A stretch of DNA of 64,000 nucleotides from Streptomyces sp. WAC 01529 (GTDB taxonomy: Bacteria > Actinomycetota > Actinomycetes > Streptomycetales > Streptomycetaceae). Made by a program: the position numbers and the translations under genes. Shown piece after piece: positions 53,601 through 62,733 of the stretch; positions within the stretch are counted from its first letter, which is position 1, and each line of letters starts with the position of its first letter. The stretch is from the NCBI RefSeq assembly GCF_003945545.1, contig NZ_CP029617.1, positions 6,537,001 through 6,601,000 on the forward strand, read 5' to 3'. The notes under the pieces are model-generated. The model ran no database searches. It was given only the letters and a program-made list of their open reading frames with translations, and was not told where the DNA came from.

Positions 53601-56542
53601 CCGACCTCGCCGTCCGCGTACGCGTCGGGCAGCCGCCCGAACCCGTCGATGACGCCGCTCCACTCGCCCCGCTCGTCGGCGGCCCGCCCCCGGGAGTACA
53701 GCACCCGGTCCGGCACGTCCGCCAGCTCGGACGGCAGCCCCGCGAAGTGGGCGAGCGCCTGGGCCCAGCGGCCCTGCTCCTGGCAGAGGCGCCCCTCGGC
53801 GTACGTACGAAGGCGCGGCGCGTCGGCGGGCACCCCGTCCTGAGGGCCACCGCGGACAACCGCCCCGAACGCCTCCACCGCCGCGCCCCAGTCACCGGCG
53901 ACCGCCGCCGACCGGCCCGCCACATAGCGCCGGAGCGTCTCCGTGGCGGCGTACCCGGCGGGCAGCGGGGCCAAGTGGGCCGACGCGGTCGCCCAGTCAC
54001 CGGACTCCACCGCCGCGAGGGCGGCCTCGTACACCTGCCGCCGCAGCTCGCCGAGGTACGGCTCCACGTCGCAACCGCCGTACGCATGCACCACCGAGGG
54101 GCCCGGCGCCTCCGGCTGCTGGTGCGAGCCGCCGTGCTCCGGCACGGCCACCGGACCCTGCGGGCCCAGCTGCTGCCCCGCACCGCCGGCGTCCTGCTCC
54201 GGTGCCCCCGCCGGACCTTGCTGCTGGCGCGGGCCACCGCCGTTCTGCTCCGGAACCGCCACCGGGCCCCGCCCGCCCAGCACGTCCCGCTCGGTCGCCG
54301 CCGCCGACAGGTCGGTGACCGCTTCGACGAGGCGGCCCGCGTCCGCCGCGTCCCGCCCCCGCGCGTACAGGAGCCGCACCCCGCTGTCGAGGAAGCCGTC
54401 CGCCGCCCCGTAAGCGGTCACCGCCGCGCCCCACGCGCCAGCCGCCTCCGCCACCCGCCCCTCGGCATACGCGCACCAGGCGCCCCGCTCGGCCCCCGCC
54501 TGAGCGAACGCCTCCCGCGCGCCCGGCCAGTCCCCGCCGCCCGCCGCCGCCCGGCCCCGCGCGTAGGCGGCCCGCCCCGCCGCGTCCTCCAGGCCCGCGC
54601 ACGCGCCGTACGCGGTTTGCGCCGCCGACCAGTCCCCGGCCGCCTCGGCGGCACGACCGGCCACATACGCCGCCCACGCCGAGGCCGTGTCGTGGCCGGG
54701 GCGCAGGGTGAGGACGGCGGCGTACCCCCGTGCGGCCGCCCCCCAGTCGCCCGCCCGCCGCGCCCGTTCGGCGGCCTCGCAGGTCCGCGCCACGTGCAGC
54801 TCGTCGCGCGCGGCCGCCAGGCGCTCGGCGACATCCCGCAGCCCGCCGGGCCGCGCGGCGAGCACGTCCTCGTACCGGCTGATCGCGGTCGCCCAGTCCG
54901 CGGCCGCCTCGGCGGTCCGCGCCTCCTCGACGAGCGCGGCAAGACGCTCCAGCTCGGCCACTTCCCCCGCCAGGCAGCCCGGTACGGCCCCCGGCAACTC
55001 CCGGCGCACCACCGCCCATTGCGCCGCGGCGGCCGACGCGTCCCGTCCCTCGGCGAGCAGCGCGCACAGCTTCTCGACCTCGTGCCAGGCCAGTTCGAAG
55101 GCGGCCTCGGTCCGCAGCCGCCGCTGCTCGTCGGCGTAACTCTCGCCCTCGGTCCGCAGGATCCGCTGCACCTGCGCCCAGAGCCCGCGGTCCCGCTGGA
55201 AGCGCGCCGCGCCGATGAGGACGTCCGAGGCGACATGGCCGAAGGGGCTCTGGAACGTCCGCAGCGCGTCCGCGCCCTGCCGCAGCGGGTCCGGTTCCGC
55301 CCTGTCGCGCACCTCACGCGCCTTGAAGAGCCAGCCCTGGCGGCACCCCTCGTGCAGGAAGAGCGTGGGCGTCGCCCACTCCACCGCCGTGTGCTCGGGC
55401 TGGTGGGAGATGCGCAGCCGCGCCGCGGCCACCGACTCGTCGACGGTCTTGTTGGCCGCGATGCCCTTCAGCAGCTCCGGGCTGAACGCGCCCGCCGACA
55501 CATCGCTGACCAGCCCCCGCATCGCCACCACCGCCGGAACGCCGCCGCCGATCAGCGCCTGCGCGAGCCCGGAGAAGGGTTCGAGGTGCGAACTGTCCGC
55601 GCTGAAACAGAGGTTGAGCGCGATCAGCCGCAGCCGCCGCGACTTCAGCAGGATTCCGCTGAGCACATCCGCGGGCACCCGGTCGACGCCGCCGCTCCGC
55701 GTCTCCAGGGATACCACGCCCTTGCCCAGCTCCTGGTCGTACTCGCCGTGCGCGATCAGTACGACAGCCGTGGGGAGTTCGGGGTCAGCGGCGAGCGCCG
55801 ACGCCAGGTTCGCACGCGAGGCACGCTCCAACACGGTGGTCTTCACGGCGACGTCGGGCAGATCGTGGCGGAGCGCCGCCACCTCCGCCGAGGTCCGCAG
55901 CCGGGGGAGGTCACCGGGCGACGCGCAGGCCACCAGGAGCCGGATCACGCTCGGCTCGTCCGCCGGATCGGGCAGCCGCTGTCCGAGGGGGCCGCCCGGC
56001 AGTGAGCGCGCCAGCGAATAGGCGTGGTTGAGCGCGAACGCCTGCTGGGGGCTGCCGGGCGGGCCGCACAGCGACTCCAGCGGAAGGTCGCGCAGCTCGG
56101 GCGGCAGGTCGAAGCGGAGCCGGAGCCCGCGCTGCCTGGACATGCCCTGGGCGCGGTCGAACGCGGCGTCGACGCAGACGCCGACGCGAGTGCCGATCTC
56201 CTCGCGGCCCTCGCCCCCCTCGCGGGCCTCGTCGTCACCCCCCGCACCCGCCTCGCCGCCCGCGTCCTCCTCCGGTTCCGCCCCCTCGCCGCCGAACAGG
56301 AGGCGGAACACCCCGCGCCCCAGCTCCCGCAGCTGCGCCACGGTGTGCTGATCGCCCATCGGGGCGAGGCAGAGTTCCGCGGCGATCAGCCGGTCCCACT
56401 GCTCGCGGAGGACCGCGGGCTCCTCGCCGACCGTGATGATCTCGGCGGCGGCCGCGGGGCCATTGGCGGTCACCAGATAGCGGTCGCCGCCCACGCGGCG
56501 GACCCGGATGCGCAGTTCCTCGTACGCGAGCACGGCCGTCAC
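50654..56542 (-). CDS. CHAT-domain protease with long TPR array
   Basis: 1962 residues. The N-terminal 400 residues hold a caspase-like CHAT domain: LRFDLPPELRDLPLESLCGP, then VVLIAHGEYDQ with H265 and LIALNLCFSADSSH with C312, the His/Cys catalytic pair of the family. An acidic/Gly-rich linker (near 105-120) interrupts it. From residue about 430 to 1250 there are many TPR-like repeats with the pattern AAGDWSAAQTAYGACAGLED, RGRAAxxGxW. A domain homologous to the 126-residue neighbour follows, then a C-terminal region related to the TPR protein next door. GTG 56542 overlaps its upstream gene. The likely executioner protease of the cluster. Confidence 0.85.
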   Translation of the reverse strand: MTAVLAYEELRIRVRRVGGDRYLVTANGPAAAAEIITVGEEPAVLREQWDRLIAAELCLAPMGDQHTVAQLRELGRGVFRLLFGGEGAEPEEDAGGEAGAGGDDEAREGGEGREEIGTRVGVCVDAAFDRAQGMSRQRGLRLRFDLPPELRDLPLESLCGPPGSPQQAFALNHAYSLARSLPGGPLGQRLPDPADEPSVIRLLVACASPGDLPRLRTSAEVAALRHDLPDVAVKTTVLERASRANLASALAADPELPTAVVLIAHGEYDQELGKGVVSLETRSGGVDRVPADVLSGILLKSRRLRLIALNLCFSADSSHLEPFSGLAQALIGGGVPAVVAMRGLVSDVSAGAFSPELLKGIAANKTVDESVAAARLRISHQPEHTAVEWATPTLFLHEGCRQGWLFKAREVRDRAEPDPLRQGADALRTFQSPFGHVASDVLIGAARFQRDRGLWAQVQRILRTEGESYADEQRRLRTEAAFELAWHEVEKLCALLAEGRDASAAAAQWAVVRRELPGAVPGCLAGEVAELERLAALVEEARTAEAAADWATAISRYEDVLAARPGGLRDVAERLAAARDELHVARTCEAAERARRAGDWGAAARGYAAVLTLRPGHDTASAWAAYVAGRAAEAAGDWSAAQTAYGACAGLEDAAGRAAYARGRAAAGGGDWPGAREAFAQAGAERGAWCAYAEGRVAEAAGAWGAAVTAYGAADGFLDSGVRLLYARGRDAADAGRLVEAVTDLSAAATERDVLGGRGPVAVPEQNGGGPRQQQGPAGAPEQDAGGAGQQLGPQGPVAVPEHGGSHQQPEAPGPSVVHAYGGCDVEPYLGELRRQVYEAALAAVESGDWATASAHLAPLPAGYAATETLRRYVAGRSAAVAGDWGAAVEAFGAVVRGGPQDGVPADAPRLRTYAEGRLCQEQGRWAQALAHFAGLPSELADVPDRVLYSRGRAADERGEWSGVIDGFGRLPDAYADGEVGVRRLYARARVAADSRADWTAVLSLLTGVPDEAREGAVGALRRKAEGRRAEEAGNWRGACEIYARAFPPPPSGQAASPAPGAPLDEPTHLHLYALARTHELDGRWQDALGVYDALDGHWADVTARRRYARARIAEEGAEGSAAWRHVVEAYEELEREEAHGVDAAARGRYARVRLAEAEGDWARAAAEAGALGAHRDAPAVAAYARGRLADAHQEWQRAADAFRQCPGHRDADAHLAYAEGRLLEAAGKWSAAVEAYGRARGVLDRADVRCRRMRRLVGLLPWADGLTSTPLVADPFAVQDRAFPYLALRDAGVDPGASMDVVKNASYALLERGSLSWHERVALERLRLPARRLQLDALLYRWHSPEALRDALAGLSPDEGPGLLDTLCERFPRDAPLLLLLARDREAAAAEWERRLREAPGDMAVVHGLAAARLWQAQELEQSGAWEHAVGAWEAALAYWATLLSDDEYWDGWRAERAVCYERDLTHDDMASLRWELSQHLFGQLSAYEQRHTEQDRPQQAAAYQALAGLLESELGGARVLKDVGGLPSVPGAGATLACGPRYLRLLRLQAPLGDLVASLDAAAQRGEDPGEYAVRELRWAFSELARSFALCEVRKFGHALRALPVLRTLSTLPDDCAGPASEAGHTEGCGHCQDFLRRNPAYVRLPRRHARLLQDGVELAVHVRLALARAALTRGDGGLDEALEHWRELVRVSRDAGMQARSKKAVIRTVLGRVEALTDEEGAQLGPCLDEAVRLVESATAALHPLDRDLLGQLNGKLSALLSLRGVWRGYTRTKHGMRCDVYGAEADLRRALALNPESSHARDNLARALVFTLDERTYEVPARLELLHEALDLLDVGLGQALTHRYRETLGEALDEMEKLLTRHLGVGGMGDLIRSDGQETPPDVDDLPSWAAELTDKAERALRGGEILWALHHLIRATRADPTDSRIRRALLDAVRRWLTELSPADGATENEAGGSVA

Positions 56543-58923
56543 TGCTCGCTCTCGTCGGGCTGCCACATGACGTGGTTCAGATCGGTCACGGCGGCTTCCC
56601 GCTGCTCCTCCAGGTCGGGATCGTCGGGGAAGTACGTGAGAGCGGCGGTGAGTTGGTCGATCGCCTCGCGCAAGGTGGCCCGCGCGCCGGACAGGCTGCC
56701 CGAGGCCCAGCGGGCCCCCGCGAGGCGGCGCAGCACGATGCCGAGGCTGACCTGTGCCCGCAGCAGGTGCGGGTTGAACGCGACGGAGCGGCGCAGGTCG
56801 GCGGCGGGCTCGTCGAGCAGCGCGTCCTCCTCGTTGGCCACGGAGATGGCGCGGTCGGCGAGGACCCGGGCCAACTGGCCCTCCAGGCGTCCCCGTTCAT
56901 TGGCACCGATCACCGAGCGGGTCGCCTCCAGGGTGGAGACCGCGCGCGTCAACCGCCCCTCGCGGTGTGCGGCGCGGGCCGCTCCGAGCGCCATGTCGAC
57001 GATGGCGGTCTGCGTCTCGCGGTAGCGGTCGAGCTGGCGGCTGTGGACCAGGGCGCGCCGCCAGTAGGCGGCCGCCGCCGCGAAGTCGGGCCGGTCCGCG
57101 ACGAGTTCGACGCGTCCCATGCTGAGCCGCGCCTCCAGGGCGAGACCGCGCGCGTCGAGGGAGAGCCTGCGGTGCTTGTCCGGCAGCCCGGCGTACCCGG
57201 GGTTCAGCTCGTCGAAGCGCGCGCACTCCGGCTCGCACACGGCCGCCGCACCGGGCCCGCTGCCCCGCGCCCGGCAGCCGGGGCAGCGCAGCTCGGAGAG
57301 CGCGGCGAGGGCGTCGGCGGGCTTGCCCATGCCCAACATCAGCTGAGCGAAGCCGAGTTCGGAGAACGCGTAGGTGAGGGAGGTGTACGTGGGTGGGGTG
57401 CCGGAGGCCGGGGCGGCGAGGGCGTCTTGCGTACCCTCGGCAGGATGGGCGGCTTTCTGCGAGGCGACGCCGTCGGCCGGGAACGCCTGCCCCTGGCGCG
57501 CGGCGCCGAACGCGGCGCCCGCTTGCAGCATCCGGGCCTCCTGCGCGGCCGCGAACGCGCCGAACTCCGCCGACCTGCCCAGCTCGGCGATGCGCAGCGG
57601 CCCGCAGACCAGCGGCGCCCCGCCGCCCTGGGCCGACGGGAAACCGCCCGCGGCGGCGAGCAGCTTCGCGGCGTCGGCCTCGCGCTGGAGCAGGGCGCCG
57701 GGCGCTACGCGCGTACCGGCGTCGTCGGGCAGGCGGCGCTCCAGCGCCTCGCGCAGACCGGCCCGGAGCACGGGTACGAGGGACGCCTCCACCGCCACGT
57801 CGTACCGCCGCGCGGCGGTGGCCCGGGCCCGCTCCCAGAACCCCGCGTCGTGCAGCACGGCCGCCCACGCGGCGACGCACCGCTCCCAGTGCGAACCGCT
57901 CGGCTCGCCCAGAGAGTTGAGCAGGGCCAGGGCCAAGGTATGGGTGACCCGGTGATCGGCGGGGTCGTCTCGTACGGCCTCTCCGAGCAGTTCCACGGCG
58001 GCGGCGCGCCGACCGCCGCGCACGAGCACCACGGCGTGCAGCGGGGCGAAGCCGTCCGGCTCCCGGTCGAGCGTCCGAGCGGCGTCGACCAACGCCCCGG
58101 CCCGCTCCCACCCGGCCTTCTCCTCCGCGTCGTCGCTGCCGTTGCAGTCCGTGCGTGCGGCGCGCCGCACGCCCATCAGCCCCCGGAGCGCGGCCCTGCG
58201 CAGCCGCAACGCCACCTCGCGCGCGGGGCGGCCGGAGAGCGCCGCCATGACCCAGTGGGCCTCGTCGTCCAGCGGCGCGATGCGGGAGGCGGCGCGCAGA
58301 TCGCGGAGAGCGGCGTCCGGTGCGCCCGCGCGAGCGTGGACGTACGCCCGTTGGACCAGGCTGCGGGGGTGCGGGGCCGGGCAGGCGAGGGCCGCGGTGA
58401 GGTGGCGCTCCGCCGCGGCGAGGTCGCCCTGGTGCGCCGCGGCGCAGCCCAGCCAGTGCAGGGGCCCCGCGGCCGTGGGCCGCAGCCTCCGCGCCCGCTC
58501 GAACTCCGCGACCGCCTCGGCGACTTCCCCGGCGGCGAGCCGCACCCGCCCCACCCCGGTAAGGGCCCGCGCCACGACCCGCACCGCTTTCCCGCCGGGG
58601 CCCCGGAGCCCTACGCCCCCCTGCGACTCACCGGCACCGTCCCCATCGGCGCGGCTTCCCCCGCTGCCGTCGCCGCCCTGTTCAGCGGGGCTGACGCGGT
58701 TCTCCGTACCGCCGCCCTCGAAGCTTTCTTCACCCCCGCCCGCCCCACCCCGGCCATCCCCCTCCCCCGCCAGCGACAACGCCTTCCGGAAGTGCTCTTC
58801 CGCCCTCGCGTGCTCGCCGCGCTTCAGTGCCGACTCCCCATCGGCGCACGCCTGTTCGGCACCGAGCAGCTCTGTGGCTGTCGTGTCCGTCGTGTCCGTG
58901 GTGTCTGCGGTCTGCGCAGTCAC
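56539..58923 (-). CDS. TPR protein related to the CHAT protein C-terminus
   Basis: 794 residues from GTG 58923 (GGGGG just upstream; a TTG at 58995 would overlap the preceding gene). The N-terminus ADTTDTTDTTATELLG is a low-complexity start followed by TPR repeats (ADGESALKRGEHARAEEHFR ... FERARRLRPTAAGPLHWLGC). The C-terminal 400 residues include a Cys-rich motif (LRCPGCRARG ... CEPECARFDELNPGYAG), which parallels CGHCQDFLRRNPAYVRLPR of the CHAT protein; flanking helices also align. The pair may co-assemble, this protein lacking a protease domain. Confidence 0.7.
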   Translation of the reverse strand: MTAQTADTTDTTDTTATELLGAEQACADGESALKRGEHARAEEHFRKALSLAGEGDGRGGAGGGEESFEGGGTENRVSPAEQGGDGSGGSRADGDGAGESQGGVGLRGPGGKAVRVVARALTGVGRVRLAAGEVAEAVAEFERARRLRPTAAGPLHWLGCAAAHQGDLAAAERHLTAALACPAPHPRSLVQRAYVHARAGAPDAALRDLRAASRIAPLDDEAHWVMAALSGRPAREVALRLRRAALRGLMGVRRAARTDCNGSDDAEEKAGWERAGALVDAARTLDREPDGFAPLHAVVLVRGGRRAAAVELLGEAVRDDPADHRVTHTLALALLNSLGEPSGSHWERCVAAWAAVLHDAGFWERARATAARRYDVAVEASLVPVLRAGLREALERRLPDDAGTRVAPGALLQREADAAKLLAAAGGFPSAQGGGAPLVCGPLRIAELGRSAEFGAFAAAQEARMLQAGAAFGAARQGQAFPADGVASQKAAHPAEGTQDALAAPASGTPPTYTSLTYAFSELGFAQLMLGMGKPADALAALSELRCPGCRARGSGPGAAAVCEPECARFDELNPGYAGLPDKHRRLSLDARGLALEARLSMGRVELVADRPDFAAAAAYWRRALVHSRQLDRYRETQTAIVDMALGAARAAHREGRLTRAVSTLEATRSVIGANERGRLEGQLARVLADRAISVANEEDALLDEPAADLRRSVAFNPHLLRAQVSLGIVLRRLAGARWASGSLSGARATLREAIDQLTAALTYFPDDPDLEEQREAAVTDLNHVMWQPDESEQ

Positions 58924-58975
58924 AGTCAGCCCCCGATCCGCGGCGAGCGGCCCGCCGCGTCCTCCGGCCGGCGCG

Positions 58976-59446
58976 TCAGCCGGCGGCCTCGTCAAGGACC
59001 GAGCGCCAGCGGCCCTGGGCGCGGTCGTAGTGCAGCGGCCCCACCGTGAACTTGGCCAGGTCCAGCGCGACGAGCGACTCGTAGGCCTCGGCGGGAAGGT
59101 CCGGTTCCAGCACGATGCTCAGCCCGCCCGCGGGATCCTGGAGCACCAGCGGCCGGGCCCCGCCGTCCGTGGCCGACGCCGGGCGCGCGGTCCTGCGTAC
59201 GACCCCCTTGAACGCGGCGTACGCGTCCTTGACCGCCTCCGCCCCGAGGCCGCTGAGGAACGCCTGCAACGGCAGGGAGGCCAGCACGATCCAAGGGATG
59301 TCGGCCGCCCCGCGGTGGACGAGGGTGCGGCGGACCCGGACCGGCGGGGCGCCGAGCCGGTCGAACGCGGCGACCAGCTCCCGGCCGAGGTCTTCGGGGA
59401 CGTCGCGGTCCAGGAGCAGCTCCGCTCGCGGCGGCGCATCGGTCAT
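58976..59446 (-). CDS. small protein opening the chaperone/CHAT operon
   Basis: 156 residues; ATG 59446 is preceded by AAGGA about 10 bp upstream. Begins RAELLLDRDVPEDLGRELVA, has a hydrophobic stretch (IPWIVLASLPLQAFLSGLG) and ends HYDRAQGRWRSVLDEAAG. It looks like a small alpha/beta protein, perhaps an effector-associated component; no family is recognised. First gene of the leftward operon, 52 bp before the TPR gene. Confidence 0.6.
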   Translation of the reverse strand: MTDAPPRAELLLDRDVPEDLGRELVAAFDRLGAPPVRVRRTLVHRGAADIPWIVLASLPLQAFLSGLGAEAVKDAYAAFKGVVRRTARPASATDGGARPLVLQDPAGGLSIVLEPDLPAEAYESLVALDLAKFTVGPLHYDRAQGRWRSVLDEAAG

Positions 59447-59658
59447 GGAGGTGATTCCTTCCGGGGACGTGGACCGCAGCCTAGAGGCGTGAGCCGTGCG
59501 TACGTGGGGAAACCGGTGATTCAGCGCGGCGCATCAAGGCCGCCACCCCCTACCCCCGTGCGCCCTCTCCGCGCCCCCGTACGCCCCCGATTCACGCGAT
59601 GGTGCGATCATGTGCCGCCGTCCGGATGCCGGGGGAGAGCCACGGGTAGGGCCGGGCC
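59447..59658. promoter_or_regulatory. divergent promoter region between CHAT operon and geosmin synthase
   Basis: 212 bp serving both the leftward ten-gene operon and the geosmin synthase gene. I see no clear promoter pair or operator. The RBS for the synthase is weak (AGGGCC about 6 bp upstream). Confidence 0.4.
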
Positions 59659-61824
59659 ATGACGCAGCCTTTCGAACTGCCGCACTTCTACATGCCGTAT
59701 GCCGCGCGGCTCAACCCCCACCTGGAGGAGGCGCGCGCGCACTCCTCCCGGTGGGCGCGCGACATGGGGATGCTGGAAGGCTCCGGAATCTGGGAGCAGA
59801 GCGACCTCGACGCGCACGACTACGGCCTGCTGTGCGCGTACACCCACCCCGACTGTGACGGCCCCGCCCTTTCGCTGATCACCGACTGGTACGTGTGGGT
59901 GTTCTTCTTCGACGACCACTTCCTGGACATGTACAAACGCACGCAGGACCGGGCGGCCGGAAAGGCCCACCTGGACCGGCTCCCCCTCTTCATGCCGATG
60001 GACCTCTCGACCCCCGTACCCGAGCCGCGGAACCCGGTCGAGGCGGGCCTCGCCGACCTGTGGGCCCGCACGGTCCCCGCGATGTCCGCGGACTGGCGCC
60101 GCCGCTTCGCCGAGTCCACCGAGCACCTCCTGAACGAGTCGCTGTGGGAGCTGTCGAACATCAACGAAGGACGGGTCGCCAACCCCGTCGAGTACATCGA
60201 GATGCGCCGCAAGGTCGGCGGCGCCCCCTGGTCGGCGGGCCTCATCGAGTACGCGACCGCCGAAGTGCCCGCGGCCGTCGCCGGGTCCAGGCCGCTGCGC
60301 GTGCTGATGGAGACGTTCTCCGACGGCGTCCACCTGCGCAACGACCTCTTCTCGTACCAGCGGGAGGTCCAGGACGAGGGCGAGCTGAGCAACGGCGTGC
60401 TGGTCCTGGAGACCTTCTTCGGCTGTACGACCCAGCAGGCCGCCGACATCGTCAACGACGTCCTGACCTCGCGCCTGCACCAGTTCGAACACACGGCGGT
60501 CACCGAAGTACCCGCCCTCGCCCTGGAGAAGGGGCTCACCCCGGCCGAGGTCGCGGCGGTCGCCGCGTACACCCGGGGCCTTCAGGACTGGCAGTCCGGC
60601 GGCCACGAATGGCACCTGCGCTCCAGCAGGTACATGAACGAGGGCGCGCTGGCCACCTCACCGCTCGCCGGACCCACCGGAATCGGCACCTCCGCCGCCG
60701 ACGTGGGCGCGCTGCTCGCGTCCGCCGGGGCGGAGCGGCTGCGCGCCTTCACGCACATCCCGTTCCAGAAGGTGGGCCCCTCGATCCTCCCGGACTTCGA
60801 GATGCCGTTCCCCCTGCGGCTCAACCCGCACCTGGACGCCGCGCGCCCGAGGCTCACCGCCTGGTCGCACGCGATGGGCATCCTGGAGGAGGGCGTCTGG
60901 GACGAGGACAAGCTCGACGCGTACGACCTTCCGCTCTGCGCCGCCGGAATCGGCCCGGACGGCTCGGCGGAAGCGCTCGACCTCAGCTCGCAGTGGCTGG
61001 CCTGGGGCACCTACGGCGACGACTACTACCCCCTGGTCTTCGGCCACCGCCGCGACTTCGCCGCCGCGAGGCTCTGCACGGAGCGCCTCGCCGGGTGCAT
61101 GCCGATCGAGGGCGAGCCGCTGACCGTGCCCGTGAACGGGATGGAGCGCGGCCTCGCCGACCTGTGGGCGCGCACCACCCGGGACATGACCCCGGAGCAG
61201 CGGCGCACCACGCGGCACACCGTGGTGGTCATGACGGAGAGCTGGCTGTGGGAGCTGGCCAACCAGCTACAGAATCGTATCCCCGACCCGGTCGACTACC
61301 TGGAGATGCGCCGGGCCACCTTCGGCTCCGAACTCACCATGAGTCTGTGTCGGATGGGCCACGGCCCCGCCGTGCCACCGGAGGTCTACCGCAGCGGCCC
61401 CGTCCGCTCCCTGGAGAACGCCGCGATGGACTACGCGATGCTTCTCAACGACGTCTTCTCGTACCAGAAGGAGATCGAGTACGAGGGCGAGGTCCACAAC
61501 GGCATCCTGGTCGTGCAGAACTTCTTCGGCTGCGACTACCCGACCGGGCTGAAGGTCATCCACGACCTGATGACACAGCGCATGCGCCAGTTCCAGCATG
61601 TCGCCGAGCACGAATTCCCCGTTCTGTACGAGGACTTCGGGCTCTCGGCCGAGGCCCGCGCCGTCATGGACGGCTATGTCACCGAGCTGCAGAACTGGCT
61701 GGCGGGCATCCTCAACTGGCACGCGGGCTGCCGTCGCTACGGCGCCGAGGACCTGGCCCGCAGGGCGCACGGCTTCCTGCCGGACCGCGCGCCCCGGGTC
61801 CCCTCGATCGCCGGGCTGCGCTGA
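59659..61824 (+). CDS. geoA: bifunctional germacradienol/geosmin synthase
   Basis: 721 residues, near the length of the S. coelicolor enzyme, made of two terpene-cyclase domains. The N-terminal domain cyclises farnesyl diphosphate to germacradienol/germacrene D: metal motif D85-D-H-F-L-D90 (DDHFLE in the known enzyme) and NSE motif NDLFSYQRE. The C-terminal domain converts germacradienol to geosmin: DDYYPLVFG and NDVFSYQKE. The product gives soil its odour. Not linked by sequence to the CHAT operon apart from the divergent promoter. Confidence 0.95.
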   Translation: MTQPFELPHFYMPYAARLNPHLEEARAHSSRWARDMGMLEGSGIWEQSDLDAHDYGLLCAYTHPDCDGPALSLITDWYVWVFFFDDHFLDMYKRTQDRAAGKAHLDRLPLFMPMDLSTPVPEPRNPVEAGLADLWARTVPAMSADWRRRFAESTEHLLNESLWELSNINEGRVANPVEYIEMRRKVGGAPWSAGLIEYATAEVPAAVAGSRPLRVLMETFSDGVHLRNDLFSYQREVQDEGELSNGVLVLETFFGCTTQQAADIVNDVLTSRLHQFEHTAVTEVPALALEKGLTPAEVAAVAAYTRGLQDWQSGGHEWHLRSSRYMNEGALATSPLAGPTGIGTSAADVGALLASAGAERLRAFTHIPFQKVGPSILPDFEMPFPLRLNPHLDAARPRLTAWSHAMGILEEGVWDEDKLDAYDLPLCAAGIGPDGSAEALDLSSQWLAWGTYGDDYYPLVFGHRRDFAAARLCTERLAGCMPIEGEPLTVPVNGMERGLADLWARTTRDMTPEQRRTTRHTVVVMTESWLWELANQLQNRIPDPVDYLEMRRATFGSELTMSLCRMGHGPAVPPEVYRSGPVRSLENAAMDYAMLLNDVFSYQKEIEYEGEVHNGILVVQNFFGCDYPTGLKVIHDLMTQRMRQFQHVAEHEFPVLYEDFGLSAEARAVMDGYVTELQNWLAGILNWHAGCRRYGAEDLARRAHGFLPDRAPRVPSIAGLR

Positions 61825-61827
61825 CCG

Positions 61828-61851
61828 CTGCCCGGCGAGACGACCGGGCAG
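61828..61851. terminator. hairpin between converging genes
   Basis: CTGCCCGG (61828-61835), 8-nt loop, CCGGGCAG (61844-61851), immediately after the geosmin synthase stop and 26 bp before the end of the opposite gene; it can act in both directions. Confidence 0.65.
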
Positions 61852-61876
61852 GCCGCGCGCGTACCGCCCGGGCCGA

Positions 61877-62638
61877 CTAGGCGGGCACGCGCGCGTGCCG
61901 CACGGCGGCCCGTGCCAGACCCCGGATGACCGGGTGCGGGCGCGAGCCGTCGCCGAACAGCTCGGGCTGGAAGAGGGTGGCCAGGAAGAAGGGGTGGCCG
62001 GGGAGTTCGGCGATGCGGACCCGGCCCTCCTCGTCCTCGCCCGTGAAGCGCAGGCCGTGCGCGCGCAGCGTGTCGAGGTGGGGGCCCGGGCCGTAGGAGC
62101 AGTGGTAGCGCTCGACGGACCGGTCGGCGCCGAGCAGGGACTCGGCGAGCGAGCCGGGGGCGAGCGTCACCGTGCCCTCGTGCCCGACCAGCGAGCAGGC
62201 GAGCGGCTCGATGAGCAGGTCGTCGGCGCCGGGGTCGTTCTCGGCGTGCGCGACATCGGAAAGGCCGCACACGTGGCGCGCGTACTCCAGAAGCGTGTGC
62301 TGGAAGCCGCCGCAGGTGCCGAGGAAGGGGATGCCCTCCTCGCGCGCCGTGCGGATGGCGGTCAGCGCGCCCGCCTCGCTGCGGTAGGGGCTGCCGGGCA
62401 GGACCCACACCGCGTCGAAACCGCGTACGGCGTCCGGGTCCTCGGCGTCGTCGGTCGCGACCCAGTACGCGTCGAGGACGAGGCGGTCGTGGGCGGCGAG
62501 GGCGTCCAGGAGCAGCGGCATCCGGTTGTGGGAGGTCACGTTCGGCGAGCGTTCGCCGATCAACGCGACCCGGGCCGTGGGGGAGTGGTGCGCGTGGCGG
62601 CCCGCTTCGGCGCCGGTCATGGCTGTGTCGGTCGTCAT
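61877..62638 (-). CDS. CTP synthase C-terminal-like class I glutamine amidotransferase
   Basis: 253 residues. Begins ARVALIGERSPNVTSHNRMP and keeps the amidotransferase nucleophile loop IPFLGTCGGFQHTLLEYAR (Cys), plus late HPFFLATLFQPELFGDGSRP with His/Glu at the expected acid-base position. It lacks the CTP-synthase ATPase domain, so it is the family called CTP synthase C-terminal region-related protein. Ammonia acceptor unknown. ATG 62638 has AGGA 8 bp upstream. Divergent from the LysR gene, 95 bp away, so it is a likely target of that regulator. Confidence 0.82.
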   Translation of the reverse strand: MTTDTAMTGAEAGRHAHHSPTARVALIGERSPNVTSHNRMPLLLDALAAHDRLVLDAYWVATDDAEDPDAVRGFDAVWVLPGSPYRSEAGALTAIRTAREEGIPFLGTCGGFQHTLLEYARHVCGLSDVAHAENDPGADDLLIEPLACSLVGHEGTVTLAPGSLAESLLGADRSVERYHCSYGPGPHLDTLRAHGLRFTGEDEEGRVRIAELPGHPFFLATLFQPELFGDGSRPHPVIRGLARAAVRHARVPA

Positions 62639-62733
62639 GCCGATCATCCTGGGCGCGACCTGTCGTTCACGTCCAACGATGAAATCTGCATCCTCCATAA
62701 GCGATCCTGATGGGGTGCGCGATCCTTGGCCGC

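Noticed and set aside
50792..56005. Long open frame (1737 codons) on the plus strand
   Set aside because: Shadow of the CHAT/TPR gene; Arg/Val-rich composition and no domain or RBS.
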